A DNA stretch of 64,000 nt from Marisa cornuarietis (taxonomy: Eukaryota > Mollusca > Gastropoda > Architaenioglossa > Ampullariidae): contig SMMW01000575.1 of assembly GCA_004794655.1 (NCBI GenBank), positions 13,529,001 through 13,593,000 of the forward strand, read 5' to 3'. Of this stretch, positions 38,831 to 51,570 are shown piece after piece. The position numbers were made by a program, and so were the translations under genes. Positions within the stretch are counted from its first letter, which is position 1. Each line of letters starts with the position of its first letter. Below the pieces are notes generated by a model. That model saw only the letters and a program-made list of their open reading frames with translations, did no database searches and was not told the origin of the DNA.

Positions 38831-41800
38831 CGGAAAAGATCTCTTAAAAATACAGTACTACATCTCTCCATACGCTGTATTTAGCAGACTGGTTTGTGTT
38901 TAACTCTGGAAATGTCTACTTTGGTCATTTAGAACGTAGCCACGTGCAATAAAACATGATATAAAACAAACAATAGGCAAGCGCTCAAATTTTAGTCGCC
39001 GAAAATAATAACTGATCGCAAAAGGCACTTGATATTGCAAACTTCTCCCTTTTATTCATCCTTACAGTGAGCTCAATGCGCTGTAAAAAAATATTTCAAC
39101 ACCAAGATAAAAAAATGAATAAATAAAGGTAGGATCGTCTTGTAGAATAAAAGAACAATGAATGGCCATAGTTGTCCATTCATCCTTGTATTGTTGTTTT
39201 ACACCCCAAGAATTCAGAGGTATAGTTTTAAATCTGCATTTCATGAAAGGAAAGTCATTATAAGGTAACGACATTATAAAGACCATAAGTATGTAGCGGA
39301 CTGTGTACTTTACGCTGAAAAAGAAAAGTGTCCACACACAGTATACATAACAATGTCAAATGTAAAAACCGTACAAAGCTGAAATACACATCAGTAGAAA
39401 CGTAGTCTTTAAGCAGTACGTTCCAAAGACAGCATGCAGTGAATGACAAATGAGCCATGAACCACACAAACGTCCGCTGATCAAGAAAGGTCGAAAGAAA
39501 CTAAAGCCTGGGAAACCACATCGATTGCGAAATATTCCCGTGAAAAAGGAACTGACCCTACTGAGGAACTAAACTGTAGGTTATTCACTATGTTTCTGGA
39601 ACGACATACGGAGATTTTTCTCCCGTCTCCTTAAACTCTTGCTGATAAATGAAGCAGTATCCATTGGTGCTCTTTGGGCAAGATGCCTCCAATCACCGGT
39701 CTGACCCATCTTCAGACCAGAGACCTTCGTAACCACCAATCGACTTCTGCAACAGTCGACTGAGCAATCCTTTTATACATCCTTTGCGCGGTCTGTATAA
39801 TGGCATAACCACTGCAACTGTAACAACCAATGTTCGCTGTTATGTAAAGCCCCTTGTCACCATTCTCCCTCCTAATTCTTCGTCTTTCTTCTCTTTCTTT
39901 CTTTGCCTACCGTCTCAATCAACCGCTGGTTTTGGAACAACACTTCAACCATCCGTGTCTAGCACCTGTCACGGTCATTGCTATGTAGCGTTGTTCATCT
40001 TCTTTCAAGCATAAATATAGGCTGATTTTTTAAACTTTTTTGTTTACTATGCCTGAAGCGACAATCTCCATTTGGAGAAGTTGGTTAAGAATTTAAAAAA
40101 GCAAACTCTTTTGCAGTTCCTGTTGTTTTCAATGACAAAACTCGTCTTTCTTTGAGAGCAAAGTTGAATGTGAAATGGAAGGCCACTCTAATCTTGTAGT
40201 AACCCTTTTTTCCTCCCACGGCCAGAAACTGGTTCGTGCTGGGTAGCGTACACCCGGGGCTACATTGGGGAACACTAACATCCCAGTCATTTTACGAGCT
40301 ATCACTTTTCTGGTCCCTGTGATTTCCTTTCATCTCATTGTCACACAGCATGATGTAGAATGTTAGGCATGCTAAAGCTGTTGAAGTTGTCATCTTGCAG
40401 GCATGCATGCATGACTACCTATCCTTAAAACGCGTCATATAATATGAATACTTGGTATGTGGATATGTGAACGTTCGTCATTTAGATCGTTACCACACGA
40501 AATCAGACACAATGTAAATCATGCTTTCATTCTAAATATATCCACTAGTTATATTTCATACTGCACGTCATAATTTTGATGTGTGATGTCTAATATTTAT
40601 ACTGGATAATGAGAAAGTTAACGAAGATCTAGCATTTGAATGCTTTTTCTTCTCAGTATTATCGCGATTGAATGACAGTCTATGGTAGAAGTCAGCTATT
40701 TTTATCTGCTTTGTTCTCTGCAAACTAATACAAAACTCCTGAGCTGAATAGTATTGCCCACTTTTATGATGCCAGTCGCAGAATTGGTACTAAGTGTGTC
40801 CTGAATGAAGCATTACCATAAAGTCCAACTCTTTTCTTAGTCATTGCATAAATGAGATTTAGACTTGCTGTCTTCAAGAATAGAGGATTTCCATTGATTT
40901 CGCTGGACTCTGATAATAAATCAGCGAGAGACGATATTTCCCTCCAAGGGATCATTTTGCGAAGTGTCCCCAAAGCCTTTCTTGTTGATTCGCGTCCGGA
41001 AGCCGGAGATCTCCCATCTAGGTTTTCTCCACTTGCCGCTTGGTCCGTATCCTAGCTCTCATCTGACATATTTTGACGGCTCATTGCCACGAAATAGAGC
41101 CCCAGTATCTGGCAGATAAATTCATCACTGTAACTGGCCTCATTACCTTTCTTTTAATAGATTTTTATTCTCCTATTCCCAGCAAATTGTGGCAAAACAA
41201 ACACGGCAAAACTCTCTGTAAAATCTTTTTTGCGCAAGGCAAATTTTTAAGGACCGGAGAGTTCAGTCTGACTCAGTGTTTCCTGCCATTACCATTTTCA
41301 CAGTCCCTCATCATACACACTGCCTCGTCTGTTAAAAGCTCGTAGAGCTTTCGTGTCTCCTGTTCGTTTCTGCCAAAGGTTACGTATTATAACACGAAAC
41401 GTGCTCCCTGAATTCTGGTACACGCACACGCGCGCGCACGCGTACTACTTTTACTACTACAGTTCGTTTTATTATCGCGAAACTGCTTCCAGATCACTTG
41501 ATGACTAACTATTAGAGCAACCTTTACCGGGTTTTCTGCTGTTACCACGTCCCACATCATCAATACCATCATAAATTTAGTCGACGCTGTTGCTCTGTGG
41601 ACCTTACACGCCTGCGCCTGCAGAAAATAGCTTCGAGACAGCGTTCATTCCAACAGTTTGGTAACAAACGGAGTGGAAAGAGTCATACATCATCTTTCTG
41701 TCAGCTGTATCCCGTTAATAGTATGAATAGTAACTCACCAAGTAAAAATGCTCCCATTTTGTTTCGCGGGTCTGTTACTGACTTCCCACTGGAGACACAC

Positions 41801-44715
41801 GGATAATATTTAAAATTTATTGAATTTTTTTAAATGTTGGGTGTTGAGCTGTAATTCGAACACTAAAGCTTAAGATTAGATTATTTGATCTCTAACAATT
41901 TCTAACACTCAACGAATTAGGGAAAAATCAAATAAACTGGTCGAGACAACCGGTGTATAATTAAAAGAAACAATCAGCTCAGTAATTAGCCTATTGCCTA
42001 ACAGATTTTTTAAAAACTTAAAAGAAGTTTTCGACAAATCGAAAGTTTGAGGTAAAGAAGACACTCTGCATCGAACCAGCTCCGCCTGCCTCGCTCATGC
42101 TCTTACGATAATCTTTTTTTAAACCTCAATCCCCTGAAGAGATGTTCCCTTACGCTTTGTTTTTATCGAAATCTGCCTAATAGGGCTCCTCACTGCATGA
42201 TATGTCATTCTCTATACAGCGTCTGACACTGACAAACAAAGCAAAAGAAACTAGTTGGTAACAAGCTGAGCCCAAGAGGAAGGTAACGTCGATTTTAACA
42301 TAACAGCCTGTCAAGTACAATTTTCTCAAACTTCTTTTCTTCAGAAAGTTTGTTCTCAATGCCAGGAATTCAGTGTCAGTAGAGCAAACATGTTGCCCTT
42401 TGAATATGGTTATTGGAATGTTGAGAAAACTAGTTACTAAATTAATGAGACGTTATGATAATAAGGAGAATGTTCAGCTAAAGTGCACTAAGGGGATAAC
42501 ATGACAAATATGTCTTGTTTATAGTTTTTCCTGCTAAACTGCATACTTTAATTGTCAACAAGGTAATGTTTAGCACTGAAGTAAGAGAGTAACGATTAGA
42601 AAAGAATAAAAAGATGTCGATTGTCTAATAGTTCTTGTTTAAGTCTTGAGTCTCTGTATTGGCTAGATATTCGCCAATATACTCTCTTTCCACTTTAAAT
42701 ACTTTTTGAGCTTATTTATCTTTCCTCTGTCTTAGTCTTAACGTGCATTGCTTTCTTATCACAATTTCTACGTTTGATTGTTTCGTTTTTAAAAAAAACA
42801 TATTTGTGGGCGTCCTCTGTCCTATTTTCCTCGCTGGTTTCTGAGTTTCGTGTCTCTTTTCCGTTTTTGCTCAGTCGTCCATTCATCCACCTATCTCTCC
42901 GTTTCCTTATAAATTCAGTATTTCGTGCTTTCTCTTCGCTGCATTCACTTGGCCCTACGCGTCCCCGCCTACCCATGTCCTGTCAATACTGTCCTTTGAT
43001 CTGTAAACGAGACGGTTGACCAGAGAGGGCAGTGCTACCAAACCGTGTCTGCACGGTGTACTAGCTAATGCATTAATTCGACTCTAAGGAATCTCGCTAC
43101 AAAACGCTCAATGGTACAGAAATACTATCTAAGGAGAGTGAGGGGAAAGATTTTCTGACAGTGTCCAAAAACGTTCAGGAATCAATAATATTTTGGTGAA
43201 TAACTGCACGAGACTTGCTCGAGGTCTAATTGCACATACTACCTCAAACATTTTTTGTGGTTCCAACAAAAGCAGCACGCACTAATATTTACTATAGCAG
43301 GACCTCAAAATACAGAAACTTTCAGCCAGCAAATTCCTTACAGTGAGTAAACATTGGATGATCCATTAGACATTATCCTGCGAGCCGTTATTCTTCCCTC
43401 TTGACGGTTTTGGGGTCGCAACGTGGCCAGGCGATTGCAGGAAAAAGTAACTAGTTAAACAGTCTTCTGTTTGTAGCGGTGATCTCCCCCGCGACTGGAG
43501 CGTGCGAGCTACTGGACAAAGAAATGGAAAGAACTTTCATCTCTAATACAGCAAGTAATCAGGCAACGAGATGCCAGGACCAAACATTGATTGGCTGCCT
43601 CTTGTCATCTATAACGCGATAAAATGAGGGGCCGGGTTAGAGGTTTATAGTGTTTGCAGTTTGTAGCATAGCCCCTGCAAACAAGAGCTGAATGCAGTAG
43701 TCTCTTTTTCAGTACAGATGAATAGATACTGAAAACGAAACATATTATGGCAACTCCTTCTTTCACTCTGTCAAGTGTTTAAAAGCGACATTTTTTACGG
43801 TACCTCACTATTCCTCTCAGAGACTGTCTCGTCTCCCTTTATGTCTCTAAAAAAATTTGTATGCAGTGCCTGCGAGTGACACATATCATAGAATACATTA
43901 ATCTGTTGCAAATACTATTAACTTTTTTAATCAAGTCATAAATACTTTTTATTGATTAGATTTCCAAATTTCAAATCCAGATACCACTGCACAGCAAATA
44001 TTACAATGGAGAACCTTAAACGCTGCTGCGCTCCCCCCTCTCCTCTTTATCTCCGCTTCCACCCACACCACTACCACCGAAACTGAACTGACAAACTGCC
44101 GCATAGTTTATTGCCTTTTTTGTCTGCAAAGTTCAGGCAGTTATTATTTATTTTTCCTTGAGTAATACCAGTTGAAGTCATCCCTGGCCGAAATGGTATA
44201 TTTCCCAGATTGCGACAGGGACTGCATAAGGTGATGACGACCCATTTATACCGAGGGTTCAATTTCTGGCAGTGTAGTAAGTTTTTGATCAACTAAATGC
44301 TTGCTTCCGTCTTTAGAAATCCTCGCTGGCTTAGTGGTCTATCTCTGCAAGTGTGACCTCTTTTTGACTACAGTGCTCTTCCCTGTATGAAAGAGATGGG
44401 CATTGCTGGCAGCCAGAAGTTTGCAGAAAACTGAGAGCAGCTTTAAGATTTATGATCTCATAAGCCAAAGGAGTTGTCTTGTTTATATCAGAATATCCGT
44501 TATTTCGATAGAAGACGCTAACATAAATTTTCTACTAATATAGCATCTTTATGATTTAAACGGTTAGGTTCTGAATGCATCCAAACAGGAAATTCTCACT
44601 CTTTCACCCACCCTCACATCCACGCACCCACCCACCCGCGCGCGCATAAACACACACAAGCGCGTACGCACATATACTTGTAAAAGCATAGTCATTTACA
44701 TTCAAACGTCAGTAG
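38831..44715. other. Intergenic, nothing recognised
   Basis: No element or exon that I can support. Short CA/CG alternation near 41420-41445. A weak tRNA-like TGGCTTAGTGG near 44330 lacks a convincing B box. Confidence 0.55.
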
Positions 44716-44747
44716 ACATATATATATATATATACACACACACACAA
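44716..44747. repeat. (TA)n(CA)n compound microsatellite
   Basis: About nine TA units followed by about seven CA units. Confidence 0.95.
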
Positions 44748-45139
44748 ATGGTGTAGCAGACACAAGACATAAATGTTTTCATAGCTGCTATACATCTATC
44801 TGCATGCACATGCATAAACACATGCACGCATGTGCTGCATACATACAAACATTCTTGCTTTCTTATTTACATGTTTAAATGACAAAGTAATAATGACAAA
44901 TCGTTAAGCACGAATAGCAAACCATGGACTTTCAAACACATTGTGTGATTAGGCAAATAAATGTGTGTGTACTTTTGTGTACATGCAGGGTTTCACGCAC
45001 ATGTGCTACTGTAAGTCTGTCAAAAAAGGAGTTAGAAGAAATAGTAAAAGAGAGTTGTTGCCTTGCTTTGTTATGGAAGCAGCCTCTCAGCTCGTCACCC
45101 GAGACTCCAAGTCTTGATTCCAGGATGTAAACAAATCCT

Positions 45140-45365
45140 CCAAAAGCAAGATGGCGCCAGTGATCGACCGTGGGGCTTTTTTTCTTTTGACGTCGGAGAA
45201 CTCATTTATGACCGGATATCACTTTCCATACAATGTCAGAAAAAACTCACACTTGTTAAGTGTAACGCTCGTAGTCCAGGTCACTTCTGTTTGGCCAGCA
45301 AGGTTACGTAAATATCAACCTCACGACACAGCGGGGTTAATTTGCGAACACCGGAAGTGGTGATC
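45140..45365 (+). promoter_or_regulatory. Cluster of promoter-type transcription-factor motifs
   Basis: Within about 210 bp: CAAGATGGCGCC (45148-45159, YY1-like), TGACGTC (45188-45194, CRE/ATF-like), TTACGTAA (45304-45311, PAR-bZIP/CRE-like palindrome) and ACCGGAAGT (45350-45358, ETS/GABP consensus). The ATG in the YY1-like site opens a 70-codon frame (45151-45363) that I do not recognise. Such clusters mark start sites of ubiquitously expressed animal genes, but no downstream exon is evident, so this is tentative. Confidence 0.3.
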
Positions 45366-46480
45366 GGATTTAGACCAAATGTCTGGATGTGGTGACGATT
45401 CGGCTGTGTGCGCTTTTTAGTGTGATTGTGACACTTTTAATCTTAAACATAGGTATATTCAAATAATTTTAGTGTTATCTTTACTTGTTGCCGATGTTTA
45501 AATACTTTGAGGGGTAGTTAACCGAGGGACATAATTGTGTAGTTAAACCATTCCAGAATTGCATGATCACTGTAAACACATCTTCTGTGTGATGCTGGTG
45601 TAATAAAATTTATCATGTTAAGTCTCCATTACTTTTCATTCGAAATTTCTAAGACGTTACTCTGCTCCTTCAGTTTTAGTTTTGTCTCGTGTGTTTGTTT
45701 CAGGGTTTGTTTAGGAGGTGTGGAGGGTTGCACAATATGAATCAGTCCACTCTCGTCTATAAACTAGACTATAGTTCCACCTATTTAAGTTTTCCCGTAT
45801 CACAGCTCAATAGATACATTAATAGCGTTCACATACAGACCGCTGGTTCTGAAACGAAGTGCAGTACTGGTGAAATGCATTTCATGATGATACGAAGACT
45901 TGCCGCGCCAGACACTGACGTCCCTTCCGTTCCCGGAGTGACACAAATTACACATCGCCAGTAAGCAGTCGTCTCCCTTTTTAAAACGGAAGCCATCCCC
46001 AGCCTATAATCTGTAATGTTCAGACAGTTATAAATATTGGATACATTTTCCGTCATTGCTGACAAGGCAGTAATGATCAGTGAGGCATAAATGCCCTACA
46101 TCGCTTCTTGATTTCATATGCGCTTCGGCCTGACTTCTACACTAAATATGATTCCCAGGCCACTGGGTGTGTAAACGTATCGAGCGCTGAGTCGTCCTAT
46201 TCAGACATAGACTTTTCGTCCCCGAATTTTTGTTAGGATTCTGCTGCATTTTGAAATTTTGAAAAGAGCGAAAAATACTAGGACCGTACGATGACGCAAC
46301 GACAGCCATATGTTAATGATATTTTTTTATTGTTGTTGGGCGCAGTCACGTCAAAGAAAACACAAATTTATAATTTTAACAAGTATAATGTGTATAGATG
46401 TATAGTTTACAAGAGCATATTTTATCATGCTGTCTTCCACACATAAAGGCACGCATACACAGTCACACCCCTCCCCTCAT
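45366..46480. other. Intergenic, nothing recognised
   Basis: AT-rich, with overlapping small open frames on both strands around 45.7-46.06 kb and no motif support. Confidence 0.55.
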
Positions 46481-46628
46481 TTAATAATAAATGTTTATTT
46501 ATAGCGCACCTTATCCCACCAACAAGAGCGGGATCAAGGCACTTACATACATGACGTCGCTCGAGTACGCACTTATAAGTCAGGGCCAGATGCGTCTTAC
46601 AGACTCACACATATGCACGCACGCACGC

Positions 46629-46676
<48 letters not shown>

Positions 46677-46789
46677 GCGGTAAATGCTCATTCCTGTAAA
46701 CATTTATCACATTTAGTTAGAGACAGATATGCTGGAACCGAGATACGAGCCCAGAACATCCGATATTCACTGGCATAGTGATAGGCGCA

Positions 46790-46795
<6 letters not shown>
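46481..46795 (-). mobile_element. SINE on minus strand with internal (CA)n
   Basis: Read on the minus strand, the tRNA-like head lies at about 46795-46725 (GCGCCTATCACTATGCCAG, then a B-box-like GGGCTCGTATCTC) and the tail at 46540-46481 (AGTGCCTTGATCCCGC, then GGTGCGCTATAAATAAAC and ATTATT). The tail matches the plus-strand fragment near 47.85 kb. A (CA)n tract (about 46620-46674) interrupts the body, and a second begins at the head end. Confidence 0.6.
46620..46674. repeat. (CA)n microsatellite with GCAC variants
   Basis: GCAC units leading into about 20 pure CA units. Confidence 0.95.

Positions 46796-46850
<55 letters not shown>
46790..46850. repeat. (CA)n microsatellite
   Basis: About 30 uninterrupted CA units. 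Confidence 0.97.
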
Positions 46851-46854
<4 letters not shown>

Positions 46855-47837
46855 TAATATAAATGTGCACACTGCAATTTTGTCAGATGGGAAGAGACAT
46901 CTTAAAATATTGAAGAAAGTACAAAGCAGCCAACACCTGGTTAAAGAGGCGAATCACAAACCTGCCAGGAGCTAGAAAGATGTTTTAGCCTTAACAATAG
47001 TCATAACTGAAGAGAAAGAAAGGAAAAGACACCAAAGGTTATAAAGTGAAGTGGGGAGAGTGGGGCTAGAATTGAACAAAACAAGTTGAAAAAAAAATGT
47101 CAACGAGGACGAAGATAGAGAAGGAAACGGAGGAATAAAGAGGACAAGCATGCGCTGGCAATAACAAAAATAACCGCAAAAGTGGAAAGCAGGACACCTT
47201 GACGCAGACTTCACAGTCTTCTTCTCCTGGAGATCCCGGCAAATGAGGCTAACGATGTTCCCTTCAGACGAACCGCTGTACTCGGCCGTCGGGCACCAAT
47301 TCGGTGCAGAGACAGTGCGGCCTAAGCCGTCATTCCACCGCACAGACTAGTCTGGACTTTTGGTTATTTAGAGAGAAGCGGCGGGGTTGTTGTTGATGCC
47401 GCCAGAAATCAAAGAAAAGCACGGCTGGTGCGCCCCTTCGTCGACGCTGGCCAGCTAGACTTTGGTAATATAATGTTATTCTATGCGTAAAATCAGGTCC
47501 TATTTGTGTCGTTCCGAGGCTTCAGGGCTTGAGCGAGAATGAAGTAAATGGACAGAAGTCAGTTGTCAGCGGTGTCGACCAGCAGTAGCGGGTGTACGCA
47601 AAAATGGATTTATAAATAAATGAAATATATATCTATATAGGTATGTATCCATTCATGCATGCTATGTGTAAATACATACATGCGTGTTGTATCTGTGTGG
47701 AAGTGTATGTGTTTATATATTTCTATGAATGTCTATACATGCGTATATATGTGTGTGTTTTTGTCTTCATGTACGTAAGCGCAAATATTTTTGTATGTTT
47801 ATTACTGTGTGATCATGCATATGTATGCATCTCTCGT
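46851..47837. other. Intergenic, nothing recognised
   Basis: Includes a GC-richer patch at about 47.2-47.35 kb within a 123-codon minus-strand frame (46972-47343) that has no recognisable motif. Confidence 0.5.
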
Positions 47838-47921
47838 TCTAGTCTCGAGCACTACAGGCAAGTACCTTGCGAGCGTGAGTATGCGCTATACAAATCACGC
47901 ATTTATTATTATTATTATTAA
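47838..47921 (+). mobile_element. SINE/LINE 3'-tail fragment with (ATT)n
   Basis: TATGCGCTATACAAATCACG followed by about nine ATT units. The GCGCTAT(A)nAAT...ATT pattern matches the tail of the minus-strand SINE at 46.5 kb, so it is a 5'-truncated relative. Confidence 0.55.
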
Positions 47922-49859
47922 CACAATCATTTGATTCTGACATGGGAATTTTTCTTACATGTTGACAGAGCCTGTAAATTGTCACAAAAGTTTGGAAGTT
48001 CAACTTGCTTAATTAAAAATGTACCAGTATTAGCCAATATAGTGTACATGCGCAGTAACCGAATGACACTTCGAGTTACTCTTTCATGGTAATTGGTTTT
48101 GATCCTATACACTAAAACGTGAACACTGAAAGCAGATGGAGACAGACAATTAGTGTAAAAAGCATAAAAAACTGATTGGAAAATCTAGATAATAAAACCA
48201 TTATAAATCATTTTTCCACAAGATTTTCGTTGAAGCAGTATAAAATCATTTTTTTCGATTTTTTAAAAATTACATTCTGGAAGAAATAATTCAATATTCA
48301 GCGTGTCTCTAGAAACTCAAGACAATGCAAGCTAAATAGTTGTCTCTTATTTAGTCTTGCTTACAGCATCATCTTATTTTGTTGTGGGATTTGTAGTTCT
48401 TCTGTCGATTTTCTGAACATTAAGAATGAAAAGCCGAGACATGGAGCGTTACATCGTTCGTGAGACGCGCTTGTTTGCAAAGCAGACGACAGCCCTGATG
48501 ATGTAAGTGTAAAGGTAGGTCAGCTTTAGAGAAAATATGTTGACTCCCGCTCCCATGGTGTTGCAGACTTCATGCCAAGTTGCACTTAGTCTGAGTTTAG
48601 GCCGTTTGCTGTGATTAGCTGCGCAAGTGGATTTTTTCCTTTCCCCAGCTTTCTATACCTCATAAGGCCGAGATGCATTAATGTTGTCAGAAGTGACAGA
48701 AAAATATCAGCCCTTCAAGGAAATGCGGTACGAATATTGACTCAGTAACGATGGTACAGCCCTCTGGGAACCTTGTTCTTTAAAGAAGAAGTCACGGATC
48801 AAAACCCAGCTTGATTTTTTCCTGCGCTTTCTTTCCACACTCAACGGTTCGGCCACTCCTAATGTGGCAGACTCTCCTACCCCCTCCCATGTCTCTCCTT
48901 CACCCCCTACTCTTCTCTGTCTCTTTGATCGTCGATCTCTCTCATTTTCATTTTATCTGCTTTGCCCCGTCTCACTCTCTCTCCTCCTCCTCCTCCTCCT
49001 CCTCTTGTTACTCTATTTTTCTGCCTTTTCTTTTTCTTTCTCTCTTTCTCTTTCTTTGCCTCCTTGCTTCTCTTTCTTCTGTCACTCCCTCACTCCAAAA
49101 CCTTCTTAAAGTGGTTTTTGCTGTTATTATATACCCACTGGCTGGTATCATTTATATACTAGTTGTGCGTTGTTACTGAAACAAATTACCAATAATAACT
49201 ATTTAAATAAATGGTGCTAACAATAAACAATAATTAAAATAGTCTAATGTTGACTACCTTATCTGAAATCTTTTGAGAGACAGAGTCATAAAATTACCAG
49301 TAAATACAATTATTTTGTACTATTAAGAAGAACAAAGTAGAAGTCGGTGGTAAGTAAGGCAGTAGTTTAAACCACATAGCTAACTGTTTTATATTTTCAC
49401 TTTATGTTTTTCTTTTCGATCGATTTTCATCCACATTCCCATCTTCCTTATCATGTAACAAGTCAAAACTCATAAACTATATTTTGCTACGAGATCACAA
49501 ATTGTTCTTTAAAATCAAGTATTATGCAGGTCCACGTGTGTCCTCACTCTCACTAACTCTGTCGCTTTCTGCAGTTCTCTTTGCTATTTCTGGTCACCCT
49601 TGTCGTCCTTAGCGACCAGCAGTTTCGTCTGGAACACGAAACCTGTGAAGCCCTATTTGCTGGTTCTGTTAACTTTTCATTCCCGTTTGTTAAAAATGTC
49701 AACTCTCTCGACTGCCCACTCGCGTAGAACAAGGCTCAATTTTCTTTGAAGCCAGCTAAGGCTCCTTTCTCGTTTCCATCGAGATTTGGTCAATGGACAA
49801 GGGGAGGAACCATCCACGACTGCTTGTAAAACAAAGGACAGGGTAACTAAACATTAGAA
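47922..49859. other. Intergenic with pyrimidine-rich tract
   Basis: At about 48880-49095 the plus strand is strongly C/T-rich (TCC, CTT and TTTC runs), which creates long hydrophobic/Ser-rich frames of no coding value. A short frame starting MERYIVRETR at about 48440 runs into a gtaag-like site but has no other support. Confidence 0.55.
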
Positions 49860-50217
49860 GCGTATGTCAAAAAGGACAGCTTCCGGAGCCAGAAGCGAGA
49901 AGGAAGATGTTCGAGAAGCGCCTAGTCATCGACCAAGTGCTTGCTTCCCACACAAGGCATCTTCCTCCCAAGGCGCGGAACCGAGCAAAGGCCGAGGCCA
50001 GCCGAGCGTAATAGAGGGAGGTAAGCCCTCGTTGTTGCGAGAGAAAAGCTCTGGGCGAGGGAAGACGTTGTGGTAAGGAGCCACGTTACTGGCCAACGCG
50101 GGCCGCGCTGGCGCGGAGGGTAGCAGAACAGCGAGACGTGTAAGCGCGACCAGCGAGAGAGAGAAGGACGTGGCACTTAGTTCTCGCGTCGTCCGCCTCG
50201 CAGGGGCCGCTTCAAGC
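49860..50217 (+). promoter_or_regulatory. GC-rich probable promoter / 5' UTR of a divergent gene
   Basis: CpG- and G+C-rich compared with the AT-rich flanks, ending immediately at the ATG of the candidate first exon. It contains a donor-like GAG|gtaagc near 50015 that could end a 5' UTR exon. The frames across it have a low-complexity Ser/Arg/Gly make-up. Inferred from composition and position. Confidence 0.45.
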
Positions 50218-50264
50218 ATGGCTGACCACGTCTGTTTTATGATGGCCTTCAGCATCCTGCTCAG
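50218..50264 (+). CDS. Candidate first coding exon with signal-peptide start
   Basis: ATG at 50218 (A at -3, G at +4, good start context) opens MADHVCFMMAFSILL, then AG|gtaaga, a near-consensus donor at 50265. The 15 residues are strongly hydrophobic after the first five, as expected of the front part of a signal peptide; the rest would lie in the next exon. The exon ends in phase 2, as does exon 1 of the GABA-A gene. It follows directly on a GC-rich stretch. The gene would run divergently from the receptor gene, with start codons about 27.3 kb apart. I searched by eye to the right edge for a ligand-gated-channel exon and found none, so the product is unknown. It could also be a chance combination. 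Confidence 0.45.
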
Positions 50265-50785
50265 GTAAGACAAAATTTTCTTTTTATTCTTTTTTAGCTG
50301 TTTCAACAAGAAACGAAAGTTCACGCTTTCGTGGTAAAATATTAGAAATTAGTTGAATCAGGTATTGGCTCGTCAAACGTTGCTTGTTTGAAACTCGTCT
50401 TTTGTGCTTGTGCGTGTGTGTGTTTTAAGGCGCATTGTTTTTCATTTCCCATAAACTTAGATATGAAGTTTACGACTTTGCGGTTCACGAACAATGAGAA
50501 GAGCGCATAGCCGCTACAAGTGCTCTATGCGTGCCTGTCTCAATGCCTACCTGCCTGCCTGTTTGTTCGCCAGTCTGTCTATGTCTTTGTTTATCTTATG
50601 GCTCTCTTCATTTGGGGCGAATGAGTTTGCTCGGTCAATGTCGATGCCGCATTGGAAACTAGATACGCATTGCAGCTAATACCACAGAAGCAGATCTTTC
50701 AGAAACTTGTCCGCAGCTTCTCCTCCTCTAACCATTTTTCCTAAATCTATGATAATTCAAAACTGTTAAGTATACAGACCTGCTA

Positions 50786-51035
50786 AGTGGGGCACCCGGT
50801 AGTTAAATGGTTAAAACAGTCGCTTGTCACGACTGCAGTGAGAAACGCTGGCTTCAGATCTCATCTCAGGGCACTCTCTGTACGTGACACCTGTCCGCAG
50901 GGCTGGGCGTCGGGGGTTTTCACCGGGTACTCAGGTTTCCTCCCCTCTCCCTTCTCCCCCAGTAGTACGAAATTACTTCAAGGTGGAAGCACTTTCCTAC
51001 AAATAAACCCACAACCTGCTCATTTTTTTCTTTTA
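50786..51035 (+). mobile_element. tRNA-derived SINE, same family as the copy at 20.1 kb
   Basis: Head GGCACCCGGTAGTTAAATGG, B box GGCTTCAGATCTC (50850-50862), shared central block CGTCGGGGGTTTTCACCGGG, then AAGCACTTTCC and an ACCCACAACC end. It is followed by (GT)n/(GA)n. Confidence 0.8.
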
Positions 51036-51036
51036 T

Positions 51037-51079
<43 letters not shown>
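51036..51079. repeat. (GT)n(GA)n microsatellite
   Basis: About 12 GT units followed by about nine GA units, directly after the SINE. Confidence 0.95.
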
Positions 51080-51509
51080 TTGCTATTTATATTCGTGTTC
51101 ATGTCTTCATTTCATTGTTTCATTTTATTTCTTTTTCCTTTATCTCGCTCCTTCTGTCTCTTCCTGCAATAATGTTGCATTTTTTTCATTAACTCTTTCT
51201 CTGCAGCAGACTATTTTTATAATGATTAATCTATAATTAATGTAGTTATACAACAATAAGGTTATATCTACGTAATAGCTATTTTAGTGTCCAGGATTGA
51301 AAGAGAACTTGTGCTCTCAGTAACGCATTGAATTCTGTCAGAATGATCTTGATGATTACAGATGATAGATGTGTTATCGACGATAGGTAGCTAATTGTTC
51401 GCATTGGATTTTGTATTTTGTGAACATATTGATTGCTTTATAAGCACAATATGTCATATAATAAAGTACTTTAGTTTTCATAAAATATCTATGATTGTTT
51501 TATTCCGAC

Positions 51510-51510
<1 letters not shown>

Positions 51511-51564
<54 letters not shown>
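51511..51564. repeat. (CA)n microsatellite
   Basis: About 27 CA units. Confidence 0.97.

Positions 51565-51570
<6 letters not shown>

Noticed and set aside
48811..49179. 122-codon hydrophobic plus-strand frame
   Set aside because: It is produced by the pyrimidine-rich low-complexity tract; neighbouring frames are equally open.
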